64,000 bases of DNA from Paenibacillus sp. FSL R10-2782 (lineage in GTDB: Bacteria > Bacillota > Bacilli > Paenibacillales > Paenibacillaceae). A model generated the notes under the pieces. That model did not search any database, was not told the DNA's origin, and saw nothing but the letters and a program-made list of their open reading frames with translations. The stretch covers positions 3,897,001 to 3,961,000 of the forward strand of contig NZ_CP151951.1 of the NCBI RefSeq assembly GCF_038592985.1, given 5' to 3'. Shown here piece by piece: positions 55,301 through 64,000 of the stretch (positions are counted from its first letter, which is position 1; each line of letters starts with the position of its first letter). The position numbers were made by a program, and so were the translations under genes.

Positions 55301-56158
55301 CTAACGTTGCTCTCCCTGCTCTTTGCGTTGGGACAACCGCTGTAAATGCATCGTCAAATAGCTAACCTCAGCCGGATAAACGGATTTGCGTAGCCTTTTC
55401 TCCATAATCTTCGTGAGTTTCCAGGCTAGCATATACATTTCTGGATACTCTTCATTCAAAAGCTTGTCCAATCGGTAAATCTCCTGCACAATCTCTCCCC
55501 GACGTACACGTTCAATCGCAAACCTCAGATGGGTCAGCAGACGCGAGTAATCCAGGGATTGGAGAGGAATGCGATAATCCAGCGTAGTCTCTACTACCTG
55601 TACCATATCAGCAATCAATTGAGAATCCTTCCTGACCTCGGAAATATGCTGGTTCGTCATAGCACTGTAAATATGCAAGGCCACGAATCCGATTTCATCT
55701 TCTCCCAGATCCATACCCATTTTGTCCTTGATCAAAGAGACTGCCTGTTCAGCCATCTTGTATTCCTGAGGATAAATTTCTCTCGTTTCATACAAAAACG
55801 GATTATGGATCGTAATGCCCTGCTTCTGACGATTAATGGAAAAGGCGATGTGATCGGTTAAAGCAATCAATATGTGCTCATTCAGAGGCTTCTTCGCTTG
55901 AAGCTGAACATGGTGAAGCACCTCACCGATGACCTCAATGAGCTTTTCATCCAGTTCAGGAAGCAATCGCTTGTATTGCTCCTGCTCCTCATGGCTTTTC
56001 AATATAAATAATTTTTCAACTGAATCCAACGGTATAAGATCGCCGTTTTTGCGATTGAAGCCGATTCCTTTTCCAATCACAACAACCTCATCATGCTCGG
56101 GATGCATCCCGATAATCACATTGTTATTCAGCGCTTTCGCCACTTGTAGGCTGCTCAC
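55301..56158 (-). CDS. glcT: GlcT transcription antiterminator
   Basis: A 285-residue BglG/SacY-family RNA-binding antiterminator. The co-antiterminator domain (about 1-58) reads KALNNNVIIGMHPEHDEVVVIGKGIGF. PRD1 (about 70-170) and PRD2 (about 175-285) carry regulatory His in LTDHIAF, GFVALHIYSA, LLTHLRFAI and YLTMHLQRL. When glucose flows it is dephosphorylated and opens the ptsG terminator. I chose the GTG at 56158 with AGAGGTG upstream, giving the same length as B. subtilis GlcT; the opening to 56224 adds no conserved residues. Confidence 0.95.
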   Translation of the reverse strand: MSSLQVAKALNNNVIIGMHPEHDEVVVIGKGIGFNRKNGDLIPLDSVEKLFILKSHEEQEQYKRLLPELDEKLIEVIGEVLHHVQLQAKKPLNEHILIALTDHIAFSINRQKQGITIHNPFLYETREIYPQEYKMAEQAVSLIKDKMGMDLGEDEIGFVALHIYSAMTNQHISEVRKDSQLIADMVQVVETTLDYRIPLQSLDYSRLLTHLRFAIERVRRGEIVQEIYRLDKLLNEEYPEMYMLAWKLTKIMEKRLRKSVYPAEVSYLTMHLQRLSQRKEQGEQR

Positions 56159-56226
56159 ATCCGCACCTCTTTTTATCTGAACCTTGTTCCTAATAATTAG
56201 AGCATGAAGCTCAGAGGAATCCACGT

Positions 56227-56255
56227 TAAAGTACCAAATATTCCGCTAAAGGTCA
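56227..56255 (-). promoter_or_regulatory. possible promoter of glcT
   Basis: TTGACC (56250-56255), 17-base spacer, TACTTT (56227-56232) on the minus strand, about 65 bases before the GTG start. Confidence 0.45.
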
Positions 56256-56259
56256 ATAA

Positions 56260-56313
56260 AAAGAAAACGCTTTTCATCACAATAACCGGGAAAACCTGTG
56301 ATGAAAAGCGTTC
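56260..56313 (-). terminator. terminator of the nfeD-floT operon
   Basis: A 16-base-pair perfect stem (AACGCTTTTCATCACA and its complement) that ends in TTCTTTTTA on the minus strand. Confidence 0.85.
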
Positions 56314-56351
56314 TTTCTGTTAAGGGATATCTGCTCCTGAAAGCCCTGCGG

Positions 56352-57896
56352 CTATTCTTTATCCCGCGGCGCAACCTCAACCGGGGCATGAATATGCAGC
56401 TTATCCGTTTCACCGAAGGACGGTGCGGAATGAAGGCCCTTTTTCCCCGTGGTCAGCCCCTTAATTAACTGCTCCACGTCAATACCTGACACACTCTTAA
56501 GCATCTCGGGAGCCGTAGCCATTAGCTCTGTGACATAATTGCTGACACGTGCCGCACCCTCTCCCTTGCCTGTATCCACAACTGTTAATTTATCAATGGA
56601 TGCAATCGGCTCGGCAATCCGCCCGGCCAGCTCAGGCAGCATGTTCACGATAATATCGAGTACGGCTGCCTCGCCAAATTTCTGGAACGCCTCGGCCAGC
56701 TTTTCCTTGGCCTCGGCTTCCGCAAGACCACGTAAACGGATGACGTCAGCATCCGCCGTACCTTTGGCTCGTTCGGCATCCGCTTCTGCTTGCCCATTTA
56801 GCCGTTTTTGTTCAGCTGACGCTTTAGCCTGTGTCTCAATCGAGTATTGCAGCGATTCCGCCTCACGCATTTTACGCGATTTGTCCGCCTCCGCGGCTTG
56901 CTCTACCGCATACCGATCCGCTTCCGCTTTCTTCTTCACTTCCGCATCGTATTGTTTTTCACGCACCTGAATTTCCTTGGTTTGAAGATCAATTTCCCGC
57001 TCCTTGCGCACCAGTTCGACCTTCATCTGCTCTTCGACGGCAGTCTGCTTGGCACGAGCCTCCTGAATGTGATAAGCCTGATCGGCTTCCGCCTTGGCTG
57101 TATCCTGCTCCTTTTTAAACGAAGCCACTTTCAGTTCCTTCTCCTTGGCTGCCTCGGCAATGTTTGTATCACGCAAAAGTTCAGCCTTCTGCCCCTCCTG
57201 TTCCGCACGCGCCTTTTGAATCCGCGCATCCCTTACCGCCTCAGCTTCGGCAATTTCTGCATCCCGTTTCACAGCGGCAATTCTCGGCTTACCAAGCGCA
57301 TCCAGATATCCGTGCTTATCACGCACATCTTTAATCGTGAACGAGACAATTTGCAGCCCCATCTTTTTCAGATCGCGAGCCGCCACACCCTGTACTTCCT
57401 GCGCAAACCGATCCCGATTACGGTATACTTCCTCCACCGTCATGGTGCCGAGGATCGCACGCAAATGGCCCTCCAGCACTTCCTGGGCCTCTCCCCTAAG
57501 GGCCTCCAGCGGCTTCCCGATGAACTGCTCCGCTGCTGTTGCAATATCCTCAATGGAGCTGCCTACCTTGATGATTGCCACACCGTCCGCTATCACGGGA
57601 ACTCCTTGCTCGGTATACACTTCCGGTGTTGTTACATCCAGCTTGTGGGACAATAAAGAAATAAATTCGGACTGCTGAAAAATAGGCCATATAAAGGCGC
57701 CACCGCCGCGTACAATTTTGATTTTGCGACCGGAATCATCCTCGGAAATATTTTTATTTCCCAAAAATGAGCCCGTCACGATCATCCCTTCATCCGGTCC
57801 TACCGTTTTGTAACGGGCCCAAAAAGCGATCCCTAATATGACGATAACGATGACGACAATCCCCGGAACCAACACAATATCCTGCAAACTTGACAC
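56352..57896 (-). CDS. floT: flotillin-like protein FloT
   Basis: A 514-residue membrane scaffold of fluid/raft-like domains. One N-terminal hydrophobic segment (about 8-27) leads into an SPFH/PHB domain (about 30-215: VRGGGAFIWPIFQQSEFISL, VPVIADGVAIIKVG, YRNRDRFAQEVQ). Then comes a long Ala/Glu/Lys coiled coil (about 215-400, AEADRYAVEQAAEADKS). The C-terminal FLOT region has LDIIVNMLPELAGRIAEPI. The GTG start follows GGGAGCG. It is downstream of nfeD, the YuaF-YuaG arrangement of B. subtilis. Confidence 0.94.
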   Translation of the reverse strand: MSSLQDIVLVPGIVVIVIVILGIAFWARYKTVGPDEGMIVTGSFLGNKNISEDDSGRKIKIVRGGGAFIWPIFQQSEFISLLSHKLDVTTPEVYTEQGVPVIADGVAIIKVGSSIEDIATAAEQFIGKPLEALRGEAQEVLEGHLRAILGTMTVEEVYRNRDRFAQEVQGVAARDLKKMGLQIVSFTIKDVRDKHGYLDALGKPRIAAVKRDAEIAEAEAVRDARIQKARAEQEGQKAELLRDTNIAEAAKEKELKVASFKKEQDTAKAEADQAYHIQEARAKQTAVEEQMKVELVRKEREIDLQTKEIQVREKQYDAEVKKKAEADRYAVEQAAEADKSRKMREAESLQYSIETQAKASAEQKRLNGQAEADAERAKGTADADVIRLRGLAEAEAKEKLAEAFQKFGEAAVLDIIVNMLPELAGRIAEPIASIDKLTVVDTGKGEGAARVSNYVTELMATAPEMLKSVSGIDVEQLIKGLTTGKKGLHSAPSFGETDKLHIHAPVEVAPRDKE

Positions 57897-57935
57897 TCCC
57901 GTTCACGCTCCCTTCAAGTTAAGCGAATGCGCCGT

Positions 57936-58451
57936 CTATGTGTCCAGATACGCTACGCGGACGACACCCTCTGCGACCTCAACCACGACGATACGGGTTC
58001 CCGCAGCCAGCGGTTTGTGATCAAAACTCGATGCTGTATGTATGGTGTTGCCTGCACCCAAGCGGATCATAACCTCCCCGTAACCAACCTCAGGTACCGG
58101 AACGGTGACCTCACCGATTCTGCCAGTCAGCTCACGCATCGAGAAGCCGCTGGATACCTCAGAGTTCGCCATTGGATTGATAAACGCAAAAAACACAAGC
58201 ACTCCGATCACAAACGCAATCGCAAGGGCAAGCAGAACAACCCAGTTCATGCTCAACCCGGTATATTTCGTCAGCAACACACCCGCCCCGCCAAAAGCGG
58301 TCATCGCTCCAAGTAAAACGACGGGTCTGAACCAATCGAGGCCGGGAAGCTCCAATCCATCCAGCCAACCACCGAGTACATCCCCGATCAGCACACTGAC
58401 CACGGTAAAGATAGCGCCCCCTGCCAATAACCACCAAAATATAGTTTCCAT
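57936..58451 (-). CDS. NfeD-family membrane protein (YuaF-like)
   Basis: A 171-residue partner of flotillin. Three or four membrane helices (about 5-22, 40-60, 68-92) are followed by an OB-fold NfeDb domain (about 100-171: GRIGEVTVPVPEVGYGEVMIRLG, AGTRIVVVEVAEGVVRVAYL). It lacks the protease half found in long NfeD proteins, matching the short YuaF type. GGAAGGAGGAG precedes the ATG. Co-transcribed with floT, behind a sigma-W-type promoter. Confidence 0.92.
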   Translation of the reverse strand: METIFWWLLAGGAIFTVVSVLIGDVLGGWLDGLELPGLDWFRPVVLLGAMTAFGGAGVLLTKYTGLSMNWVVLLALAIAFVIGVLVFFAFINPMANSEVSSGFSMRELTGRIGEVTVPVPEVGYGEVMIRLGAGNTIHTASSFDHKPLAAGTRIVVVEVAEGVVRVAYLDT

Positions 58452-58506
58452 GCGGCTCCTCCTTCCATGTCCCTTTTCAGTCTGGTTTCCAGCCTATAAC
58501 TATGTT

Positions 58507-58532
58507 TACGTATTCAACCTTAAAAAGTTTCA
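58507..58532 (-). promoter_or_regulatory. sigma-W-type promoter of nfeD-floT
   Basis: On the minus strand TGAAAC (58527-58532), 16 bases, CGTA (58507-58510): an exact match to the sigma-W consensus used by yuaF-yuaG in Bacillus. Start codon lies about 56 bases downstream. Confidence 0.85.
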
Positions 58533-58562
58533 AAATTTTCCTCTAAAATTCCAAATCAAACC

Positions 58563-58606
58563 CAAAAAAGCACGTCCATACGTCTAATGACGTACAAACG
58601 TGCTTG
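58563..58606 (-). terminator. terminator of the alcohol dehydrogenase gene
   Basis: AAGCACGT/ACGTGCTT with inner TACGTC/GACGTA; the minus strand ends in TTTTTTGG. Confidence 0.8.
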
Positions 58607-58633
58607 CAATTATCCAATGACTGAATGACTGGA

Positions 58634-59797
58634 TTACAAAGATGCTTTGTAAATTTCCACTACATCTTCACGATTCAGCTTGTTAAATCCGCCAAAAGAT
58701 CCGAATTTCACAGCTTTATCAGCCATAACGTCGATTTTTGAATCATCAATATCGTAATCAGCCAGACGGTTTGGCGCACCAATCGAGTTCCAGAAATCAC
58801 GCAACGCCTGAATACCTTCCAGCGCTACTTCTTCATCACTCTTGCCTTCCGGGTTCACATGGAACACATTCACAGCCAGTTGCTTGAAGCGTTCAGGCTT
58901 CACATGCAGGTTGTGCTTCATCCAGTTCGGGAACAAAATCGCCAGTCCTCCGCCATGTGGAATATCATAAACAGCAGACACCGCATGCTCGATATTGTGA
59001 GTCGCCCAGTCACCTGTCAGCCCCATGTTCAGGAAGCCGTTCAGCGCCATCGTACCACAGTACATCATCGTTTCACGCAGCTCGTAGTTCTCCAGATCGT
59101 TGACCAGGCCCGGAGCCGCATCCATAACTGTACGCAAAATCGTTTCACACCAGCCAAGCTGAACCGGAGTGTTAGATTCCAAATGGAAGTAATGCTCCAG
59201 CGTATGTGACATCATATCCACGATTCCGTACACCGTTTGATTTTGTGGCAGAGAATACGTGTTCACGGGATCAAGAATGGAAAACGCAGGGAATGCAAAT
59301 ACGCTGCCCCAGCCCAATTTTTCCTGTGTTTCTTCGTTCGTAATGACAGAACCTGCGTTCATTTCGGAACCGGTAGCTGCCATCGTCAGAACTGTACCTA
59401 AAGGCAATGCTGCCTGTGGAGCCGCTTTACGCTCTGCAAAATCCCACATATCCCCATCATATTTCGCCCCGACAGCAATCGCTTTGGAGCAATCCAGCAC
59501 ACTACCGCCGCCAACAGCCAGTACGAGGTCGATTTGATGCGTTTTACACAATTCCACGCCTTTATGTACTGTGGACAAGCGAGGATTTGGTTCTACACCA
59601 GCCAGTTCCGTTACCTCTGCTCCAATTTCTTGAAGCAGACTGATTACATTATCATACAAGCCGCTGCGCTTAATACTGCCGCCGCCATATACAAGCAGTA
59701 CACGTTTACCGTATTTAGGAACTTCACGCTTGAGAGCCTCTAATTGCCCTTTACCGAAGATCAATTGAGTAGGATTATAAAATTCGAATGCTTTCAT
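58634..59797 (-). CDS. iron-containing alcohol dehydrogenase (BdhA/YugJ type)
   Basis: A 387-residue group III alcohol dehydrogenase, expected to reduce aldehydes such as butyraldehyde with NAD(P)H. The cofactor motif is [16 protein letters not shown]. The metal ligands lie in [14 protein letters not shown] (Asp and His) and in [28 protein letters not shown] (two His). FNPTQ-like start [14 protein letters not shown] is typical. GGAGG lies about 12 bases before the ATG. Monocistronic with its own terminator. Substrate not certain. Confidence 0.93.
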   Translation of the reverse strand: MKAFEFYNPTQLIFGKGQLEALKREVPKYGKRVLLVYGGGSIKRSGLYDNVISLLQEIGAEVTELAGVEPNPRLSTVHKGVELCKTHQIDLVLAVGGGSVLDCSKAIAVGAKYDGDMWDFAERKAAPQAALPLGTVLTMAATGSEMNAGSVITNEETQEKLGWGSVFAFPAFSILDPVNTYSLPQNQTVYGIVDMMSHTLEHYFHLESNTPVQLGWCETILRTVMDAAPGLVNDLENYELRETMMYCGTMALNGFLNMGLTGDWATHNIEHAVSAVYDIPHGGGLAILFPNWMKHNLHVKPERFKQLAVNVFHVNPEGKSDEEVALEGIQALRDFWNSIGAPNRLADYDIDDSKIDVMADKAVKFGSFGGFNKLNREDVVEIYKASL

Positions 59798-59896
59798 CGC
59801 AAACGTTCGCCTCCAATATTTTTTGAAATTTAATGTTAAGAAACTACTCTATTATAACCTTCTCAGTTACAGGAAACAAATTTGCTTCTTTTTCAG

Positions 59897-59930
59897 AAAA
59901 AAAACCATGTTCCTAAAGGAGCATGGTTCC
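59897..59930 (-). terminator. terminator of the gal operon
   Basis: AACCATG/CATGGTT hairpin; the minus strand ends in TTTTTTTTC. Downstream of galT. Confidence 0.8.
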
Positions 59931-59984
59931 ATGTCATATCTTGGGAGGGTTCTCGCACAGTATTATGCGCTGCCTGCAATTATT

Positions 59985-61631
59985 CTATTCCCCTGTTGTA
60001 TAACCCAGTTGCTTTATAAAACGTCCAAACGCTTGCTGACCTTCCGAATCACGCTTGTACACTCCTGCATGCTCCAAAATTTCACTGAACTTCAGTCCAA
60101 CTTCATTTTGTACCGTGCGAACAGCCGTCTCCTTGTCAGGCAAGCGACCGAATCGGGTGTTTAACTGGTGAATCCAGTCCGCGTGCTTGAATAGCGGATG
60201 CCCTTCCTGCTGCATAGCTACAGCCAACTCGTCGTTACCGCATAAAATATCTGCAATACCATCCAGTTCATCCTTAAGCCGCCCCGGCAAAATCGCAAGT
60301 CCCATAACCTCGATCAGACCGATATTTTCCTTCTTGATGTGATGCATCTCGCGATGAGGATGAAAAATACCTTCCGGGTACTCATCACTCGTTCGGTTGT
60401 TTCGAAGCACCAGATCCATCTGGTACTTTCCTTCCGCATCCCGGCGTACAATCGGTGTCACTGTATTATGCGGCACCGTTTCTCCGTCCTGCTCCGTATG
60501 AGAGAAGACATCGGCTGCGGGATCGCTGTAAGCCTTCCAGGCTTCAAATGCGGCATTCCCCGCCTCCAGCAACGATTCGGCATCCGTTGAAGTAAAGCGG
60601 ATCACTGACATCGGCCAGTTCACAATCCCTGCTGTGACCTGCGGGAAGGCTTCATTGCGATACACAACGTCCACACCCGCTTTTTCAATCGGGAACGTAT
60701 GACGTCCACCTTGAAAGTGATCGTGAGTCAGAATAGATCCTCCGACAATCGGCAGATCGGCATTGGAACCGATAAAATAGTGCGGGAACGCTTTCGTAAA
60801 TGCCAGCAACCGCCGCAGTGTATCCTTCGTGAGCTTCATCGGTACATGATCGTGATGGAACACAATACAATGCTCGTTGTAGTAAACGTAAGGAGAATAT
60901 TGAAAAAACCACGGTTCCTCGTTCAATTCCAACGGAATGATGCGCAGGTTTTGGCGGGACGGATGATTCACCCTTCCGGCATACCCAACGTTTTCACGGC
61001 ATAATTGACATTTTGGATAAACTGGCGGCGGAAGAAGCTTCGCCATTGCGATTTCCTTTGGACTTTTCTCCGGCTTGGACAGATTAATTGTGATTTCCAT
61101 ATCTCCGTAAGGTGTCGGCTGATTCCAGTACACATTGCTGGCAACGCGGTCCATTCGGATGTAATTCGAGTCGATGGACAGTTGATAAAAAGCATCTGTC
61201 GCTGCCTCTATGCCACGTTCGGCCTCCGTTTGGCGAAAGTCACGGACGACCTCAGAAGGTCTCGCCATCAGCAGTCCCATGATTTTGGAATCCAGCAAAT
61301 CACGGTACGTATCTGTGTTTTCCGATATGAGTCCAATCGCATACCCATAATCAATCAATACATTAAGCACAGGCTGGAGAACCTCGGGGGCTGTGATGCC
61401 CCCTGCCTCCTCGCCGGAATAAGGCTCCGAAAACCCGAACTGCTCCAGCAGCAGATTACGGCTGTAATCTGTATCTTGCAGACCGATTAATCCCCGGTTT
61501 TGTGCGAATGCAACCAGTTGCTCAATCGCATACAGAGCGGCTTGTTGTAGAATTTCATCGATGTCATGGGCCGTATGTCGGGAATGCTCCCGGCCTTGAC
61601 CTCTATCTGCGGATTGACTCTTGCTCATCAT
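59985..61631 (-). CDS. galT: UDP-glucose-hexose-1-phosphate uridylyltransferase
   Basis: A 548-residue class II (Firmicutes-type) GalT that swaps UMP between UDP-glucose and galactose 1-phosphate. Landmarks: KCQLCRENVGYAGRVNHPSRQNLRIIPLEL, WFFQYSPYVYYNEHCIVFHHDHVPM, SNADLPIVGGSILTHDHFQGGRHTFP and FHPHREMHHIKKENIGLIEVMGLAILP. It lacks the HPH-Q form of E. coli GalT, as expected for the class. A near-ribosome-binding GGGAGA precedes the ATG. Last gene of galK-galE-galT, 15 bases after galE. Confidence 0.96.
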   Translation of the reverse strand: MMSKSQSADRGQGREHSRHTAHDIDEILQQAALYAIEQLVAFAQNRGLIGLQDTDYSRNLLLEQFGFSEPYSGEEAGGITAPEVLQPVLNVLIDYGYAIGLISENTDTYRDLLDSKIMGLLMARPSEVVRDFRQTEAERGIEAATDAFYQLSIDSNYIRMDRVASNVYWNQPTPYGDMEITINLSKPEKSPKEIAMAKLLPPPVYPKCQLCRENVGYAGRVNHPSRQNLRIIPLELNEEPWFFQYSPYVYYNEHCIVFHHDHVPMKLTKDTLRRLLAFTKAFPHYFIGSNADLPIVGGSILTHDHFQGGRHTFPIEKAGVDVVYRNEAFPQVTAGIVNWPMSVIRFTSTDAESLLEAGNAAFEAWKAYSDPAADVFSHTEQDGETVPHNTVTPIVRRDAEGKYQMDLVLRNNRTSDEYPEGIFHPHREMHHIKKENIGLIEVMGLAILPGRLKDELDGIADILCGNDELAVAMQQEGHPLFKHADWIHQLNTRFGRLPDKETAVRTVQNEVGLKFSEILEHAGVYKRDSEGQQAFGRFIKQLGYTTGE

Positions 61632-61646
61632 GTCATCGTCTCCCGT

Positions 61647-62636
61647 CTATTCGTCGCCGTAGCCCTGAGGATGTGACTGATGCCAGCCCCAAGCTCCGCT
61701 AATAATGTCCTCCAGTTGGGTACGCGCCGGACTCCAGCCCAGCACCGAACGTGCCTTTTCAGAAGAGGCAACCAATACTGCCGGATCACCCGAGCGCCGT
61801 GGCTCTGTAACGACCGGAATGTCGAGTCCAGTGACCTTGCGTGCCGTCTCGATCACTTCCTTCACCGAGAAGCCCTGCCCGTTGCCCAGATTAAACACGT
61901 TGCTGTCATGGCCTTCGCGCAAATAATTCACCGCACGCACATGGGCATCCGCCAGATCGCTCACATGAATATAATCTCGGATGCACGTTCCATCCGGCGT
62001 AGCATAATCCTCACCAAACACCGCGATGTGCGGGCGCTGTTTCAGTGCTGTCTGGAGTACCAGCGGAATCAGATGGCTTTCCGGACGATGATCCTCACCG
62101 ATTTTGCCGCTCTCATGCGCACCAGCCGCATTAAAGTACCGCAAGGACACATATTTGATGCCCAGTACTTTATCAAACCACGACATCATACGCTCCATCA
62201 TCAGCTTTGTTTCACCATATACATTCGTTGGCTCCGTACGGTCGCCCTCTTCAATCGGCACCTTTTCCGGTTCACCATAGGTAGCCGCAGTGGAGGAAAA
62301 TACGATCCTGCGTACACCGGCATCCTTCATGGCCTCCAGTAAGCTCAACGTGCCGAATACGTTGTTGTCATAATATTTACCCGGATTTTGCATACTTTCC
62401 CCGACCAGCGAGTTGGCTGCAAAATGAATAACTGCGTCGATACTATTTTCGGAAAACAGTCTGGAAAGCAGTTCTTTATCTCTCAGGTCACCTTCATACA
62501 GCTTGCCTCCGAGCAGTGCTGCCTTGTGCCCGGTTTGCAAATTGTCCAGCACCACAACTTCTTCTCCCCGATCCAACAGCTCTGCTACCGTATGTGAACC
62601 AATATATCCAGCTCCGCCTGTTACTAAAATGGCCAT
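61647..62636 (-). CDS. galE: UDP-glucose 4-epimerase
   Basis: A 329-residue short-chain dehydrogenase-type epimerase that interconverts UDP-galactose and UDP-glucose. NAD motif GGAGYIG at residues 7-13; Ser/Tyr/Lys catalytic set in SSTAATYG and YGETKLMMERM. RYFNAAGAH and GTCIRDYIHVSDLA are GalE hallmarks. ATG 62636 follows AGAAGGAGG by 9 bases; the in-frame opening to 62687 overlaps galK and is rejected. One base separates it from galK. Confidence 0.97.
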   Translation of the reverse strand: MAILVTGGAGYIGSHTVAELLDRGEEVVVLDNLQTGHKAALLGGKLYEGDLRDKELLSRLFSENSIDAVIHFAANSLVGESMQNPGKYYDNNVFGTLSLLEAMKDAGVRRIVFSSTAATYGEPEKVPIEEGDRTEPTNVYGETKLMMERMMSWFDKVLGIKYVSLRYFNAAGAHESGKIGEDHRPESHLIPLVLQTALKQRPHIAVFGEDYATPDGTCIRDYIHVSDLADAHVRAVNYLREGHDSNVFNLGNGQGFSVKEVIETARKVTGLDIPVVTEPRRSGDPAVLVASSEKARSVLGWSPARTQLEDIISGAWGWHQSHPQGYGDE

Positions 62637-62637
62637 G

Positions 62638-63816
62638 TTATTCGTCCTCCTTCTGTTCTTTAACTCCGTCTCCCGCCTTACATACATAAAAGCTGGCTTC
62701 CAGCCCTGTACGGGTCTGATAAGCTTCGCCGATTTCCTTCACAAACCGTTCCACATCGTCCTCATGGACAAGTGAAACCGTACAGCCCCCAAATCCGGCT
62801 CCCGTCATACGCGCACCGAGCGTGCCAGGAATGCGCCGTGCTTCCTCGACCATCACATCCAGCTCCGTGCAGCTAACCTCATACAAATCGCGCAATGAAT
62901 CATGCGAAGCGTTCATCAATTGCCCAAAAGCTTCGAGATCATTCGCAGCAAGAGCATCGACAGAGGCCAGCACGCGAGCGTTTTCCTCTACCACATGCTG
63001 TGCCCGGCGTCGTACCGTTTCATCCGCAATATAATGCTGGAGCTCACCAAAACGGGTCTCATCCAGCTGAGCAAGGTATTCCAGCGTAGGCTCCTGCTGC
63101 TGCAAAATGGACAGAGCTTCGGCACATTGGCTGCGGCGCTCGTTATAGGCTGAATCCACCAGCCCGCGGCGCTTATTCGTGTTGCCGATCACTAGCTTAT
63201 AGGCACCGGTACGGAATGGGACCTTACGGTATTCCAGCGTATCGCACATCAGCAGAATCGCATGGTCAGCCGCACCGTTTGCGACAGCGAACTGATCCAT
63301 AATACCGCAATTGACACCTACGTAATTGTTTTCTGCCCGCTGGGACAATAAAGCAATTTCGACTGTGTTCGTTTCCTGTTTTTCGGTAGTGAGGAACGCG
63401 TATCCCGTTACAACCTCAATGGAGGCAGAGGAGGATAATCCGGCACCATTCGGTATTTCTCCATGATAGAGCAGGTCGTATCCACTAGACGGATAAACTC
63501 CCTTTGCAGCCAGCTCCACCAGAACGCCGACAGGATAGTCCACCCACTCATCCGTTTTACTTTTACCTATTTCTCCGCGTGGGATAGATACTTCATACGA
63601 AAGGTTTGTCGAAGTAAAATGAATTTCATCATCATTACGCGCACGAAGAATCAGCGTGGTACCGAATTCCAGTGCAGCCGGAAGTACATAACCACCGTTG
63701 TAGTCGATATGCTCCCCAATCAGGTTAACACGCCCAGGAGCATGAAATATTCGCAGCTCATGGCTGCTTTCACCATATTTGTCGATAAAACGTTTCTTTA
63801 TTTCAGTAGTGTTCAT
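62638..63816 (-). CDS. galK: galactokinase
   Basis: A 392-residue GHMP kinase that phosphorylates galactose at C1. The substrate signature is APGRVNLIGEHIDYNGGYVLP, the ATP loop GEIPNGAGLSSSASIEV, and the C-terminal motif GARMTGAGFGGCTVSLV. NCGIMDQFAVANG holds the catalytic Asp. ATG 63816 lies 8 bases after GAGGTGG; a GTG at 63828 is closer to it. First gene of the operon, with a cre-like site in its promoter. Confidence 0.97.
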   Translation of the reverse strand: MNTTEIKKRFIDKYGESSHELRIFHAPGRVNLIGEHIDYNGGYVLPAALEFGTTLILRARNDDEIHFTSTNLSYEVSIPRGEIGKSKTDEWVDYPVGVLVELAAKGVYPSSGYDLLYHGEIPNGAGLSSSASIEVVTGYAFLTTEKQETNTVEIALLSQRAENNYVGVNCGIMDQFAVANGAADHAILLMCDTLEYRKVPFRTGAYKLVIGNTNKRRGLVDSAYNERRSQCAEALSILQQQEPTLEYLAQLDETRFGELQHYIADETVRRRAQHVVEENARVLASVDALAANDLEAFGQLMNASHDSLRDLYEVSCTELDVMVEEARRIPGTLGARMTGAGFGGCTVSLVHEDDVERFVKEIGEAYQTRTGLEASFYVCKAGDGVKEQKEDE

Positions 63817-63902
63817 ATCCACATCCACCTCATCACGGTTAGTAAAGTCCCCCCTGACTTCCTTGTAACAAACTTAATCAGGCTGGCGCTTCTTATGATT
63901 TC

Positions 63903-63932
63903 AGTATAAATGAAAGCGTTAAATAATGTAAT
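63903..63932 (-). promoter_or_regulatory. gal operon promoter with embedded cre-like site
   Basis: On the minus strand ATTACA (63927-63932), 18-base spacer and TATACT (63903-63908). ATGAAAGCGTTAAAT (63910-63924, plus strand) matches cre but for one base and lies between the two hexamers, so CcpA with HPr-Ser-P should block the promoter. Confidence 0.6.
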
Positions 63933-64000
63933 GCATCCATGTGTTAAAGCTATGGATAAATGTGACTTGGATATGTACAATGTAAGTATACCGTATCTAA

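Noticed and set aside
56847..57656. Plus-strand open frame of about 269 codons
   Set aside because: Antisense shadow of the repetitive coiled-coil region of floT.

Overview
The window reads as a chromosomal segment of a low- to mid-GC Gram-positive soil bacterium, most probably Paenibacillus of the P. polymyxa group. Pointers are a secreted GH5-CBM3 endoglucanase, an NfeD-flotillin pair behind a sigma-W-type promoter, GlcT-controlled ptsG, an MtlR-controlled mannitol operon, separate gcvPA and gcvPB behind a glycine riboswitch, and long AGGAGG ribosome-binding sites with frequent GTG starts. This is inference from gene content. No rRNA, tRNA, insertion sequence, prophage integrase or CRISPR array was seen.

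Layout. 0.3-9.3 kb: drug-efflux-type MFS gene, small stress membrane protein, a CxxxCxxCC protein starting at CTG, a frameshifted acetylxylan esterase, a DUF3817-like protein, a luciferase-like oxidoreductase, the endoglucanase, and an ECF sigma factor-ClpP pair. 9.6-26.9 kb: the accessory region of most interest. A minus-strand cluster encodes a sheath-like protein, an Hcp/tube-like protein, a J-protein, two FHA proteins, an active PP2C, a degenerate membrane PP2C with TPRs, two unrecognised beta-rich or helical proteins, an Hsp70-like ATPase with a SAP-like head, an RDD membrane protein, a 51-residue protein and a fibre/TssK-like protein. It is flanked by a plus-strand membrane-anchored VWA protein and a convergent Ser/Thr kinase. 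I read this as a Firmicutes contractile-injection-like apparatus under phospho-signalling, formally similar to the T6SS threonine-phosphorylation pathway. No spike, PAAR or AAA+ disassembly ATPase is visible here, so the assignment is a hypothesis.

27-39.8 kb: an OFA-family transporter with its LytS/LytTR two-component system and an E. coli YpdB-type operator, an S66 LD-carboxypeptidase, ribosomal protein L25/Ctc, a cytoplasmic type I pullulanase with a C-terminal CBM41-like domain, and a two-gene ABC exporter whose first subunit is fused to a DUF454 domain. The exporter promoter carries an exact Fur consensus and an Fnr-like box at -41.5.

40-64 kb: central carbohydrate and glycine metabolism. 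In order these are mtlA-mtlR-mtlF-mtlD; gcvH divergent from a tandem glycine riboswitch and gcvT-gcvPA-gcvPB; ptsG-ptsH-ptsI with glcT upstream; nfeD-floT; an iron-type alcohol dehydrogenase; and galK-galE-galT with a cre-like site in its promoter. Most transcription units end in clear intrinsic terminators. Mannitol and glucose import (MtlA, PtsG) draw phosphate from HPr and EI encoded here, and HPr Ser46 phosphorylation would feed CcpA control at the cre-like sites.
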